From contig NC_015588.1 in the NCBI RefSeq assembly GCF_000215105.1, positions 558,001-622,000 of the forward strand: a stretch of 64,000 nt of DNA, given 5' to 3'. Source of the DNA: Isoptericola variabilis 225. Lineage in GTDB: Bacteria > Actinomycetota > Actinomycetes > Actinomycetales > Cellulomonadaceae. Position 1 is the first letter of the stretch, and each line of letters begins with the position of its first letter. Position numbers and translations under genes: made by a program. Below, in pieces: positions 44,386 to 53,516 of this stretch. Under the pieces are notes generated by a model. That model saw nothing but the letters and a program-made list of their open reading frames with translations, did no database searches and was not told the origin of the DNA.

Positions 44386-44489
44386 GCCACCAGCCTAGGG
44401 CCGCGCGCGCCGCTCGCCTGCACCGCCGTCCGCCCGTGACGAGCCTCACGGATGCGGGAGAGCCCGCGCGCGGCGCCTACCCTGGAGGC

Positions 44490-44765
44490 GTGCCCCTCCT
44501 CGTCTACACGCTCCTGCGCCTCGCCCTGTTCGCCGCCGCGCTGGCCGCCGGGTACCTCGTCGGCCTGCGCAGCTGGCTGCTGCTGCTCGTGGCGCTCGTC
44601 GTCGCGTTCGCCGTGTCGTACCTCGCGCTGCGGCGCCAGCGCGACGCCGCGGCGCTGTGGCTCGCGCAGCGCGCCGAGCGACGCGCCGCCGCCCGGGAGC
44701 GGACGGTCGACGAGGACGCCGCGTACGAGGACTCGGTCGTCGACCAGGCCGACTCGCCGAGGTAG
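44490..44765 (+). CDS. DUF4229 small membrane protein
   Basis: 91 residues with two close hydrophobic segments (VYTLLRLALFAAALAAGYLV and SWLLLLVALVVAFAVSYLAL), then a charged tail with Arg-rich RQRDAAALWLAQRAERR and an acidic end. The pattern and its place beside menaquinone genes are common for DUF4229 proteins in actinobacteria; biochemical role unknown. The GTG lies 6 nt behind a TACCCT box, so it is leaderless. The C-terminal SPR and stop come from the first unit of repeat array E (CCG AGG TAG). Confidence 0.75.
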   Translation: MPLLVYTLLRLALFAAALAAGYLVGLRSWLLLLVALVVAFAVSYLALRRQRDAAALWLAQRAERRAAARERTVDEDAAYEDSVVDQADSPR

Positions 44766-44978
44766 CGCTCGGCTCGCCGAGGTAGCGCTCGGCTCGCCGA
44801 GGTAGCGCTCGGCTCGCCGAGGTAGCGCTGCCCGCGGCGACGTAGCGCTGCATGCGCCGAGGTAGCGCTGACCGCGGCGACGTAGCGCGTTCGCCCGCGA
44901 GATTGCGCCGCGCGCGCGGATCGACGCGCGCTACCTCGCGACGTCGGGCGCTACGTCGCGACGTCGCGAGCTACCTCG
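44759..44978. repeat. 20-bp-period array E, seven to eight forward and three reverse units
   Basis: Forward GTAG at 44762, 44782, 44802, 44822, 44842, 44862 and 44882, with a decayed unit (GATTGCGC) at 44902; reverse CTAC at 44931, 44951 and 44971. Halves face the convergent DUF4229 and menA genes. The first three spacers are identical (TCGGCTCGC). The first unit holds the stop codon of the DUF4229 gene. Confidence 0.92.
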
Positions 44979-44998
44979 GCGGGGGAGGTGCGACGTCG

Positions 44999-45868
44999 TC
45001 ACAGGGCGAGGGCGAGGCCCAGGAGCGCGCCGTAGCCCAGCTCGAACAGCCCCGTGCCGGCGAGGACCGGCACCAGCAGCCGTCCGCGCGCCCCGGCGAG
45101 CACGGGCACCGTCAGGAGCACCGCGGGCAGCACGAGGAACACCATCGCGAGCGCCCACGGCGACCAGAACGCGCACGCCAGGCCGAGCAGCACCGACACG
45201 ACGATCCACGCGACGTACAGGCGGCGCGCCCGGCGGTCGCCTACCCGCACGGCGAGGGTGCGCTTGCCGGCGACGGCGTCGGTCGGGATGTCGCGGAGGT
45301 TGTTCGCCATGAGCAGCGCGCACGCGACGAGGCCGACGCCGACGGCGCCGAGCACCGCGGGCCACGTGATGCGGTCGGCCTGCGTGTAGGTCGTACCGAG
45401 CGTCGCCACGAGCCCGAAGAACACGAACACGCCCACCTCGCCGAGGCCGGCGTACCCGTACGGGCGTCGTCCGCCCGTGTAGAACCAGCCCGCGAGCATG
45501 CACAGCGCGCCGACCGCGACGAGCCACCAGTGCCCGCTCACCGCGCACAGGGCGAGGCCCAGGACACCCGCGACGCCGAACGCCGCGAACGCCGCGGCCC
45601 TGACCTGACCGGGCCGCGCGGCCCGCGACGCGGTGAGCCGCAGCGGGCCGACGCGGTCGACGTCGGTGCCGCGCACGCCGTCGGAGTAGTCGTTGGCGTA
45701 GTTGACCCCGACCTGCAGCGCGAGAGCGACGCCGAGCGCGAGCAGCGCCGGCAGCCACGCGAACGCGTCGACCTGCGCCGCGGCCCCCGAGCCGACGAGC
45801 ACCGGCGCCGTCGCGGCCGGCAGCGTGCGGGGGCGGGCCCCGGCGATCCACTCGCGGGTCGTGGCCAT
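44999..45868 (-). CDS. menA: 1,4-dihydroxy-2-naphthoate polyprenyltransferase
   Basis: Membrane UbiA-family prenyltransferase that joins polyprenyl diphosphate to dihydroxynaphthoate. The 289-residue product has the first Asp-rich motif NYANDYSDGVRGTD near residue 56 and the second near DIPTDAVAGKRTLAVRVGD around 185; both bind Mg-diphosphate. About nine helices are predicted. AGGAG precedes the ATG. It lies 19 bp behind menE in the same direction, forming a menB-menE-menA order. It converges on repeat array E. Confidence 0.95.
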   Translation of the reverse strand: MATTREWIAGARPRTLPAATAPVLVGSGAAAQVDAFAWLPALLALGVALALQVGVNYANDYSDGVRGTDVDRVGPLRLTASRAARPGQVRAAAFAAFGVAGVLGLALCAVSGHWWLVAVGALCMLAGWFYTGGRRPYGYAGLGEVGVFVFFGLVATLGTTYTQADRITWPAVLGAVGVGLVACALLMANNLRDIPTDAVAGKRTLAVRVGDRRARRLYVAWIVVSVLLGLACAFWSPWALAMVFLVLPAVLLTVPVLAGARGRLLVPVLAGTGLFELGYGALLGLALAL

Positions 45869-45887
45869 GCGTACTCCTTCAGGGCGT

Positions 45888-47126
45888 TCAGGGGGAGGTG
45901 GGTGCCTCGTGCGTCCGGACCGCCCGCGCGACGGCGGCACGGTCCACCTTCCCCGGTCCGCGCAGCGGGAGCGCGGTGGCGCGGTAGACGCGCCGGGGCG
46001 CGGACGGCGCCCCCAGCGTAGCCGTGACGGCGGCACGGACCGCCGCGAGCTCCTCGGGCCCGACGGCGGCCAGTCCGGTCGAGTTGTCAGGCTCACGCCG
46101 CGGTATATCCCGGCCTGGGCCTGACAACTCGGGTTTCACGACGGCGACCGCGACGACGGCCTGTCCCCACTCCTCGTCGGGCACCCCGACGACGCAGGCC
46201 TCGCCCGTGGCGGACGGCCCGAGCACGCGGGGGAGCACGCTCGCGAGCTCGGCCTCGACGGCGGCCGGCGCGACGTTGACCCCGCCCGTGACGACGACGT
46301 CGTCGGCCCGGCCGAGCACGCGCAGCCGCCCGTCGGGCGACCACGCGCCCAGGTCGCTCGTGCGGAACCAGCGCGTCCCGGCGTCGGGCCCGTCGGCGTC
46401 GGTGCGGAACGCGGCCGCGGTCGCGGCGGCGTCGCCCACGTACCCGGCGGCGAGCATCGGCCCCGCGAGCTCGACGACGTCGCTCCCCGGCTCGATCCGC
46501 ACCCGGACGCCGGGCAGCGGGACGCCGTCGTAGACGCACCCGCCCGCCGTCTCGGACATCCCGTACGTGCGCACGACGCGCACGTGGGCGTCGTGCGAGC
46601 GCTCGAGCAGCGGGGCGGGTGCGGCGGCCCCGCCGACGAGCACCGCCGCGCACCGGGCCAGCGCCTGCAGCCCGCGCGGCGCCCCGTCGTCGGCCGCCGC
46701 GACGAGGCGGTGGAGCTGCGTGGGGACGAGCGACGTGTAGACGGGGCCGTCGGCCTCCGCGAGGACGGGCTCGAGCAGGTCGGCGAGGCCGTCGGCGGTG
46801 AACGGCGCACCGAGGTCGGCGACCGCCGGGGCCGTCCCCGCGAGCACCGACCGCACGATCACCTGCACGCCCGCGACGTGCGTGGCCGGCAGCGTGAGGA
46901 CCCACCGTCCGGGGCCGCCGAGCCGCTCGTGCGTCGCGGTGGCCGAGGCGCGCAGCGCGTCCGCGGTCAGCGCGACCTCGCGCGGGGCGCCCGTCGACCC
47001 GGAGGTCCGCACCACCAGCGCCGTGCCGTCGGGCAGCGGGACGTCGGGGTTCAGGCGGGGGAGCGGGGTGACCGCCGGGCCGCCGTCGAGCGCGCGGCGC
47101 ACCGCCTCGACCAGGTCCTCCAGCAC
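45888..47126 (-). CDS. menE: o-succinylbenzoate-CoA ligase
   Basis: AMP-forming ligase that activates o-succinylbenzoate for MenB. The 412-residue product is short, as in actinobacterial MenE, and shows the AMP-binding P-loop VRTSGSTGAPREVAL near residue 40. The core motif YGMSETAGGCVYDG is near 215, and FRTSDLGAW, GRADDVVVTGG and GPGKVDR lead to the C-terminal domain. Codons 333-349 are the 50-bp palindrome shared with accA1 and menD, adding ELSGPG...PDNS between strand VVAVAVVKP and the LAAVGPEELAAVR helix. The loop position suggests it is tolerated. Confidence 0.93.
   Translation of the reverse strand: MLEDLVEAVRRALDGGPAVTPLPRLNPDVPLPDGTALVVRTSGSTGAPREVALTADALRASATATHERLGGPGRWVLTLPATHVAGVQVIVRSVLAGTAPAVADLGAPFTADGLADLLEPVLAEADGPVYTSLVPTQLHRLVAAADDGAPRGLQALARCAAVLVGGAAAPAPLLERSHDAHVRVVRTYGMSETAGGCVYDGVPLPGVRVRIEPGSDVVELAGPMLAAGYVGDAAATAAAFRTDADGPDAGTRWFRTSDLGAWSPDGRLRVLGRADDVVVTGGVNVAPAAVEAELASVLPRVLGPSATGEACVVGVPDEEWGQAVVAVAVVKPELSGPGRDIPRREPDNSTGLAAVGPEELAAVRAAVTATLGAPSAPRRVYRATALPLRGPGKVDRAAVARAVRTHEAPTSP
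46081..46130. repeat. 50-bp palindromic element inserted in frame in menE
   Basis: Same ends as the accA1 copy (GAGTTGTCAGG ... CCTGACAACTC). Read on the menE coding strand it has the same asymmetric arms (GGCCCAGGC on the left, GTGAGCC on the right) and the same reading phase. Inner sequence GATATACCGC replaces the GGTATAGGC of accA1. About 80% of the positions match accA1 by eye. Confidence 0.85.
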
Positions 47127-47143
47127 GGCCTCAGGCTACGTCG

Positions 47144-47185
47144 TGTCAGAAATCTGGTGGGCCAGAGCCCACCAGGTTTCTGACA
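47144..47185. repeat. 42-bp palindrome, TGTCAG...CTGACA family (downstream of menB)
   Basis: TGTCAGAAATCTGGTGGGC and its complement with one mismatch around CAGA. It ends 1 bp from the menB stop and lies 18 bp upstream of the menE start. It is the same length and end sequence as the copy beside disA, with TGGTGGGC arms in common. It probably terminates or attenuates menB transcription, which would separate menB from menE-menA. Confidence 0.8.
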
Positions 47186-48178
<993 letters not shown>

Positions 48179-48324
48179 GGCGGCCAGCCTAGTGCGGCGG
48201 TCTCCGCGGGGTCGTCGCCCGACGGCGCCCGGGCCGCGGCGGACCACGGAAGCCTCACGACACGCTCACGCCGGATCCGGGTGAATTCGCTGTGAGTGAC
48301 CACCGGCAGGAGCACCATGGGGGT

Positions 48325-48504
48325 ATGCACACGATGCAGAACCCGAGCACGTCCGAGACCGAGGTGGTCGACCTCGCCGAGGTCGCGGACGACATCTACG
48401 AGTACGAGCTGGAGACCGCGCGTCGCGCTGCCGGAGCGGCGGGGGAGAAGCCCACGCCGAGCACGCTGACGTTCGACCCCCACCTGTCGGAGTTCACCGA
48501 CTGA
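48325..48504 (+). CDS. small acidic peptide of unknown function
   Basis: 59 residues (MHTMQNPSTSETEVVDLAEV, then DDIYEYELETARRAAG and a Pro/Thr/Asp-rich end with FDPHLSEFTD). It is strongly acidic, with no membrane segment and no cysteine. A GGCAGGAG ribosome site lies 12 nt upstream of this ATG and closer to an out-of-frame ATG; a GTG at 48292 in the same frame is another possible start. It sits alone between menB and an aminotransferase remnant. No modifying enzyme is nearby, so a peptide natural product is unlikely. Not recognised. Confidence 0.5.
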   Translation: MHTMQNPSTSETEVVDLAEVADDIYEYELETARRAAGAAGEKPTPSTLTFDPHLSEFTD

Positions 48505-48520
48505 GCCGCGGGCTCGGACG

Positions 48521-48883
48521 TCACACCGACTGATCGGGACGGGCTCCACGCCGGCCGGAGGGTCGCGCACCCTCTGGCGTTCGAACATGCGTTCGACTAG
48601 GCTGGTCGTCATGCCGGTCCAGCCCGAGTTCGGCACGCAGGCCCGCGGCGACGGTCTCCCGGGCGGGGGCGAGGCTCGACTTGTACGCGAACCAGTCCTC
48701 GCTGCGCGGTTCGAGCTGGGTGCGCAGGGCGTCGACGAGCTCGGGCAACGGCATCTCGTGCGGGTCGCCGAACGTCAGGTCGACGTCGTCGTCCTGCCCG
48801 TCGAGCGCGCGCAGCGACAGGAAGAACGAGGTCACCGGCTCGATCGCCTCGCGCGCCGCCCGCGCCCGTGCCGACAGCTCCAT
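48521..48883 (-). pseudogene. N-terminal remnant of a PLP-dependent aminotransferase
   Basis: Begins MELSARARAAREAIEPVTSF and continues FGDPHEMPLPELVDALR ... EDWFAYKSSLAPARETVAAGL. This is the substrate-side N-terminus of aspartate-type class I/II aminotransferases common in actinobacteria. After about residue 90 it turns into an unrelated Arg/Gly-rich tail and stops at 120 residues, whereas the family has about 400; the PLP lysine domain is absent. A deletion or rearrangement next to the menC promoter is likely. Assignment rests on the DPHE.PLP and WFAYK segments only. Confidence 0.55.
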
Positions 48884-49003
48884 GTCGCAGGCCCTTCCGC
48901 CGGGCACCGGCCGCGGTGTCGGTGCTGCCCCCATGATGACCCTCGGGCGGGCCCGGCAACACCCCCGGTGAGCGGGTCTCGCGCGTGCCCCTACGCTGGG
49001 GAC

Positions 49004-50023
49004 GTGCCCGCACCTGACGCTGCGACGACGTCCCCGGTCGTCTGGTCGACGCCGCTGCGCACCCGCTTCCGCGGCCTCGACGTGCGCGACGGCGTGCTCC
49101 TGCGCGGCGAGGCGGGTTGGGGCGAGCTGAGCCCGTTCTGGGACTACGACGACGCCGAGTCGGCCACGTGGCTCCGCGCTGCCCGCGAGGCCGCCGACCT
49201 CGGGTGGCCCGCCCCGGTGCGCGACCGCGTGCCGGTCAACGTCACCGTGCCCGCCGTGGGCCCCGAGCGGGCGCGCGAGATCGTCCTGGGCTCGGGCGGC
49301 TGCCGCACCGCCAAGGTCAAGGTCGCGCAGCGCCTGCCCGACGGCGCGGTCGAGCCGCTCGACGCCGAGGTCGCGCGCGTGGGCGCGGTGCGCGATGCGT
49401 TCGTCGAGCTGTACGGCGAGGGGGGCGCCCGGGTCCGCGTCGACGCCAACGGCGGCTGGACCGTCGACGAGGCGCTCGCGCGCACCCCCGTGCTCGACGC
49501 CGCGGCGGGCGGGCTCGAGTACGTCGAGCAGCCGTGCGCGACCGTGGAGGAGCTCGCCGAGGTGCGCCGTCGGCTCACCGCCGCCGTGCCGGTCGCCGCG
49601 GACGAGTCGATCCGCCGCGCGGCCGACCCGCTCCGCGTGGTGCGCGAGGAGGCGGCTGACGTCGTCGTGCTCAAGGTCCAGCCGCTCGGCGGCGTGCGCG
49701 CCTGCCTCGAGCTGGCCGAGAAGGTCGGCCTGCCCGTGGTGGTGTCGTCGGCGCTCGAGTCCTCGGTGGGGCTCGCGGCGGGCGTGGCGCTCGCGGCCGC
49801 ACTGCCCGACCTGCCGTACGCGTGCGGGCTCGCGACGTCGCAGCTGCTCGAGCGCGACGTCACGGCCTCGCCGCTGCTGCCGGTCGACGGCGCCCTGCCC
49901 GTGCGGCGGGTCGACCCCGACGCCGCGTCCCTCGCCGCGGCGGCTCCCTCGGACGAGGTCCGGGACCGCTGGCTCGCGAGGCACGACCGGCTCGCGGCGC
50001 TCCTCGCGGAGGACGGGCGATGA
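49004..50023 (+). CDS. menC: o-succinylbenzoate synthase
   Basis: Enolase-superfamily dehydratase forming o-succinylbenzoate from SHCHC. The 339-residue product has the catalytic lysine pair in RTAKVKVA near residue 100 and the metal ligands in RVDANGGW near 147, VEQPCA near 175 and VAADESIRRA near 200. The second lysine is in VVLKVQPLGG near 222. GTG lies 6 nt behind TACGCT, indicating a leaderless transcript. Its stop overlaps the menD start (ATGA), so the two are coupled. Confidence 0.93.
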   Translation: MPAPDAATTSPVVWSTPLRTRFRGLDVRDGVLLRGEAGWGELSPFWDYDDAESATWLRAAREAADLGWPAPVRDRVPVNVTVPAVGPERAREIVLGSGGCRTAKVKVAQRLPDGAVEPLDAEVARVGAVRDAFVELYGEGGARVRVDANGGWTVDEALARTPVLDAAAGGLEYVEQPCATVEELAEVRRRLTAAVPVAADESIRRAADPLRVVREEAADVVVLKVQPLGGVRACLELAEKVGLPVVVSSALESSVGLAAGVALAAALPDLPYACGLATSQLLERDVTASPLLPVDGALPVRRVDPDAASLAAAAPSDEVRDRWLARHDRLAALLAEDGR

Positions 50024-51828
50024 GCGCCGGGACCCCGCCGTCGGTCGTCGCCGCCCGCGCGCTCGTCGCCGAGCTCGTGCGGCACGGCGTGCACGACGTC
50101 GTCCTCGCGCCCGGGTCGCGCTCCGCGCCGCTCGCGTACGCGGTCGCGGAGGCGGCCGACGGCGGGCGCCTCGAGCTGCACGTGCGGGTCGACGAGCGGT
50201 CGGCGGGCTTCCTCGCGCTCGGCCTCGCGCGCGGCAGCGGTGCTCCCGTGGCGGTCGTGACGACGTCGGGCACCGCGGTGGCGAACCTGCACCCGGCGGT
50301 GCTCGAGGCGCACCACACCGGCGTGCCGCTGCTGCTGCTCACCGCCGACCGGCCGCACGAGCTGCGCGGCACCGGCGCGTCCCAGACCACCGACCAGGTC
50401 GGCATCTTCGGCACCGCCGTGCGGCACGCCGTCGACGTGCCCGCCCCGGACGGGCGCGACGGCGAGGTGCGCGACCTGCTCGCCGTGCTCGGACGCGCGC
50501 TCGCCGCCGCGCGCGGGCTGCGGGACCTGCACCCCGGGCCGGTGCACCTCAACCTCGCGTTCCGCGACCCCCTGCACCCGGCCACCCTCCTCACGCCGGA
50601 GCTGTCAGGCCCAGGCAGGGGTATACCCGGGCCTGGGCCTGACAGCTCGCGGAGCATGACCGTCGTGGCGCCGCGCGCCGGCGAGGGTGCCGACCCGGCG
50701 ATGCCCGGGGACCCGGCCCGCACGCTCGTCGTCGCGGGCGACGGCGCCGGGCCGGACGCACGCATCGTCGCCGAGGCGCAGGGCTGGCCCCTGCTCGCCG
50801 AGCCGTCGTCCGGCGCGTGCGGCGGGCCGAACGCGATCGCGGCATACCGGTCGGTGCTCGGCGTCGACGAGCTCGTGCGCGACGTCGAGCAGGTCGTCGT
50901 CCTCGGCCGGCCCACGCTGTCCCGGCCGGTACAGCGCCTGCTCGCGCGGCCCGACGTCGCGGTGACGGTCGTCGCGCCCGGCGGCGGGCCGTGGCCCGAC
51001 GCGGTCCGCAACGCCGTGCGGGTCGTGCCGGCGCTCGCCGGCCGTTGGTCGGAGCCCGCCGCGACCAGGGACGGCGCGTTCCTCGAACGGTGGCGGGTGG
51101 CCGGCCGCGCGGCGGCCGCGGTCGTCGACGCCGCGACGAGCGACGCGGCGGTCGCCGACGGCCTGCTCACCTCGCCGCACGCGGCGCTCGCGGTCGCTCG
51201 CGCGGTCACGTCGGTGCTCGGCCCGGACGACGTGCTCGTCGTCGGCTCGTCCAACCCGGTGCGCGACCTCGACCTCGTCCTCGGCCTCGACCACGCCGAC
51301 CGCGAGCCGCCGTCGGTCGTCGCGAACCGCGGGCTCGCCGGCATCGACGGGACGGTCTCGACCGCGGTCGGCGTCGCGATCGCCGCCGCGCGGCCGCGCC
51401 GACCGGCTCGCCGCGGCCGGCGCACGCGCGCGCTCCTGGGCGACCTCACGTTCCTGCACGACGTCGGCGGCCTGCTCCGAGGCCCGCACGAGCCGCCCGT
51501 CGACCTCGAGATCGTCGTGGTCAACGACGACGGCGGCTCGATCTTCGCGACGCTCGAGCACGGGACGCTCGCGGCCGCGGGCGAGCGGGAGCTGCGCACC
51601 TTCGAGCGCGTCTTCGGCACGCCGCACGGCGCGAACCTCGCTCAGCTCTGCGCGGGCTACGGCGTCGACCACCAGCTCGTGCTCGACGTCGGGTCGCTGC
51701 GGCACGCGCTGCAGGCGCCGTCGCGGGGCATCCAGGTCGTCGAGGTGCGGGTGCCGCGCGCCGACCGCCTCGCCGAGACGCGCGAGCTCGCGGACCGGGT
51801 GGCCGACGCCGTGCGCGCGGCGCTCTGA
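50020..51828 (+). CDS. menD: SEPHCHC synthase
   Basis: Thiamine-diphosphate enzyme joining 2-oxoglutarate to isochorismate. The 602-residue product has the PYR domain with VLAPGSRSAPLAYAV near residue 25 and a TPP glutamate region VDERSAGFLALG. A central domain follows, then a C-terminal PP domain with GDLTFLHDVGGLL and VVNDDGGSIFATLEHG near 500 (Mg/TPP binding). Codons 194-210, in the linker between PYR and central domain, are the 50-bp palindrome shared with accA1 and menE, adding ELSGPG...PDSS. A basic stretch PRRPARRGRRTR before the PP motif is another local insertion. Confidence 0.93.
   Translation: MSAGTPPSVVAARALVAELVRHGVHDVVLAPGSRSAPLAYAVAEAADGGRLELHVRVDERSAGFLALGLARGSGAPVAVVTTSGTAVANLHPAVLEAHHTGVPLLLLTADRPHELRGTGASQTTDQVGIFGTAVRHAVDVPAPDGRDGEVRDLLAVLGRALAAARGLRDLHPGPVHLNLAFRDPLHPATLLTPELSGPGRGIPGPGPDSSRSMTVVAPRAGEGADPAMPGDPARTLVVAGDGAGPDARIVAEAQGWPLLAEPSSGACGGPNAIAAYRSVLGVDELVRDVEQVVVLGRPTLSRPVQRLLARPDVAVTVVAPGGGPWPDAVRNAVRVVPALAGRWSEPAATRDGAFLERWRVAGRAAAAVVDAATSDAAVADGLLTSPHAALAVARAVTSVLGPDDVLVVGSSNPVRDLDLVLGLDHADREPPSVVANRGLAGIDGTVSTAVGVAIAAARPRRPARRGRRTRALLGDLTFLHDVGGLLRGPHEPPVDLEIVVVNDDGGSIFATLEHGTLAAAGERELRTFERVFGTPHGANLAQLCAGYGVDHQLVLDVGSLRHALQAPSRGIQVVEVRVPRADRLAETRELADRVADAVRAAL
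50599..50648. repeat. 50-bp palindromic element inserted in frame in menD
   Basis: GAGCTGTCAGG ... CCTGACAGCTC. The arms here are nearly perfect (GGCCCAGGC and GCCTGGGCC) around GGGGTATACCC, so this copy is the closest to a full palindrome and perhaps the least decayed. Same orientation and codon phase as the accA1 and menE copies. Confidence 0.87.
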
Positions 51829-51902
51829 GCGAACTCACAGGTTCGGTCAAGCGTCACGTCAGCCTGGGGGTGTCTCCTGGAGCACGGAGACGAGGAGGAG
51901 CC

Positions 51903-53513
51903 ATGAGCACCGACAACACGCACGAGCCGGCCAACGGGTCGGGGACGCCGGACGAGCCGCGCCGGCCGCAGGCCGAGCAGCACGCGCCCGAGCAGCACCC
52001 GGCCGAGCAGCCGACCGCCCCGGTCCCGCCCGTGGGGCAGGAGCGGCCCCAGCCGCGCTACGGCCAGTACGCGCCGGGCCAGACGGCGCAGCAGCCGCCC
52101 GCGCTGCACCCGCCGCACGTGCGGCCGTCGGACCCGTACGCCGTGCCGCTCGGCACGGTGGGCGGTCCCGGTGCGCCGGGCGGACCGGGCGGCCCCGGCG
52201 ACGACCCGGGCCGTGGCCCGCGCGGCCCGCGCGGGTGGACGCCCGTCGTCGGCGCGGCCGTGGTGGCGGCGCTCGTGGCAAGCGGCGGCACCGCGGCGCT
52301 CGTCGGCGCGCTCGACTCCGACGCCCCGGCGGCCCTGACCGACGTCGGCTCCTCGGCGCGCGAGACAGACTCCGCGCCCGTCGCCAGCTCGACGGACCAG
52401 AACCCCGACTGGGAGGCCGTCACGGCGGCCGTCGCGCCGTCGGTCGTCGCGATCCAGGTCGCGGGCCAGCAGGGCGGCTCGGAGGGGTCCGGCGTCATCT
52501 ACGACGACCAGGGCCGCATCATCACGAACAACCACGTGGTCGCCTCGGCCGTCCAGGGCGGCGCGGTGCAGGTCACGCTGAGCGACGGGCGGCTCTACGA
52601 GGCCGAGATCGTGGGCCTCGACCCGACGACGGACCTCGCCGTCGTGCAGATCGTCGACCCGCCGGACGACCTCGTGGCGGCGTCCGTCGGCGACTCCGCG
52701 GCCGTGCGGGTCGGCAACGCCGTGCTGGCGGTCGGCAACCCGCTCGGGCTCGCGCACACGGCCACGACGGGCATCGTGTCCGCGCTCGACCGGCCGGTCT
52801 CGGCCCAGGGCGAGGGCGGCGGCGGGGAGCAGGTCGTGACCAACGCGATCCAGATCGACGCCGCGATCAACCCCGGCAACTCGGGCGGCCCGCTGTTCAA
52901 CGCGCAGGGCCAGGTCATCGGCATCACGTCGTCGATCGCGACGCTCTCGAGCGGCCTGGGCGGCCACTCGGGCTCGATCGGGCTGGGCTTCGCCATCCCG
53001 GTCAACCTCGCGACGAGCATCGCCGACCAGCTCATCGAGGACGGCACCGCCGAGCACGCGTTCCTGGGCGTCTCGCTCCAGGACACCACGGTGACCGCCG
53101 ACGGTGTCACGCGCCGCGGCGCCGAGGTCGTCGAGGTCAGCGCGGGCTCGCCCGCGGCCGAGGCCGGCCTGCAGCCGGGCGACGTCGTGGTCGCGCTCGA
53201 CGACAAGCCGGTCAACGGCGCCGAGTCGCTCACCGCGTCGGTCCGCGAGCGTTCCGCGGGCGAGACGGCGACCCTGACGTACGTGCGCGACGGGCAGACC
53301 CGGACCGCGGACGTCACGTTCGCCGTGCGCGAGGAGTCGGCGGGGTCCGGGCAGGGCGGCGGCCAGGGCGGCCAGGGTCAGGGCGGAAGCCAGGGCGGCA
53401 CGCAGGAGGACCAGGGCGGCACGCAGGAGGACCAGGGCGGCCAGGGGTCCGACCCGACGCAGCCGGGCAACCTCCCGGGCTGGCTCGAGGACCTGTTCGG
53501 CTTCGGCGGCTGA
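51903..53513 (+). CDS. HtrA/DegP-type membrane-anchored serine protease with PDZ domain
   Basis: 536-residue envelope protease. A long Pro/Gln/Gly-rich cytosolic N-terminus of about 108 residues is followed by one transmembrane helix (TPVVGAAVVAALVASGGTAA). The trypsin-like domain has catalytic His in NNHVV near 210, Asp in TTDLAVV near 243 and Ser in GNSGGP near 325. A PDZ domain from about 380 to 470 (FLGVSLQD ... GLQPGDVVVALDDKPV) and a Gly/Gln-rich tail complete it; the tail contains a perfect 21-bp tandem repeat (GGTQEDQ twice). A small GTCTCC/GGAGAC hairpin precedes the ribosome site GAGGAGGAG. It probably degrades damaged exported proteins. Confidence 0.92.
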   Translation: MSTDNTHEPANGSGTPDEPRRPQAEQHAPEQHPAEQPTAPVPPVGQERPQPRYGQYAPGQTAQQPPALHPPHVRPSDPYAVPLGTVGGPGAPGGPGGPGDDPGRGPRGPRGWTPVVGAAVVAALVASGGTAALVGALDSDAPAALTDVGSSARETDSAPVASSTDQNPDWEAVTAAVAPSVVAIQVAGQQGGSEGSGVIYDDQGRIITNNHVVASAVQGGAVQVTLSDGRLYEAEIVGLDPTTDLAVVQIVDPPDDLVAASVGDSAAVRVGNAVLAVGNPLGLAHTATTGIVSALDRPVSAQGEGGGGEQVVTNAIQIDAAINPGNSGGPLFNAQGQVIGITSSIATLSSGLGGHSGSIGLGFAIPVNLATSIADQLIEDGTAEHAFLGVSLQDTTVTADGVTRRGAEVVEVSAGSPAAEAGLQPGDVVVALDDKPVNGAESLTASVRERSAGETATLTYVRDGQTRTADVTFAVREESAGSGQGGGQGGQGQGGSQGGTQEDQGGTQEDQGGQGSDPTQPGNLPGWLEDLFGFGG

Positions 53514-53516
53514 CGC

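Noticed and set aside
48325..48504. RiPP or lasso-peptide precursor
   Set aside because: No cyclase, protease, radical SAM, transporter or recognition-element gene is nearby, and the C-terminus has no core-peptide pattern.
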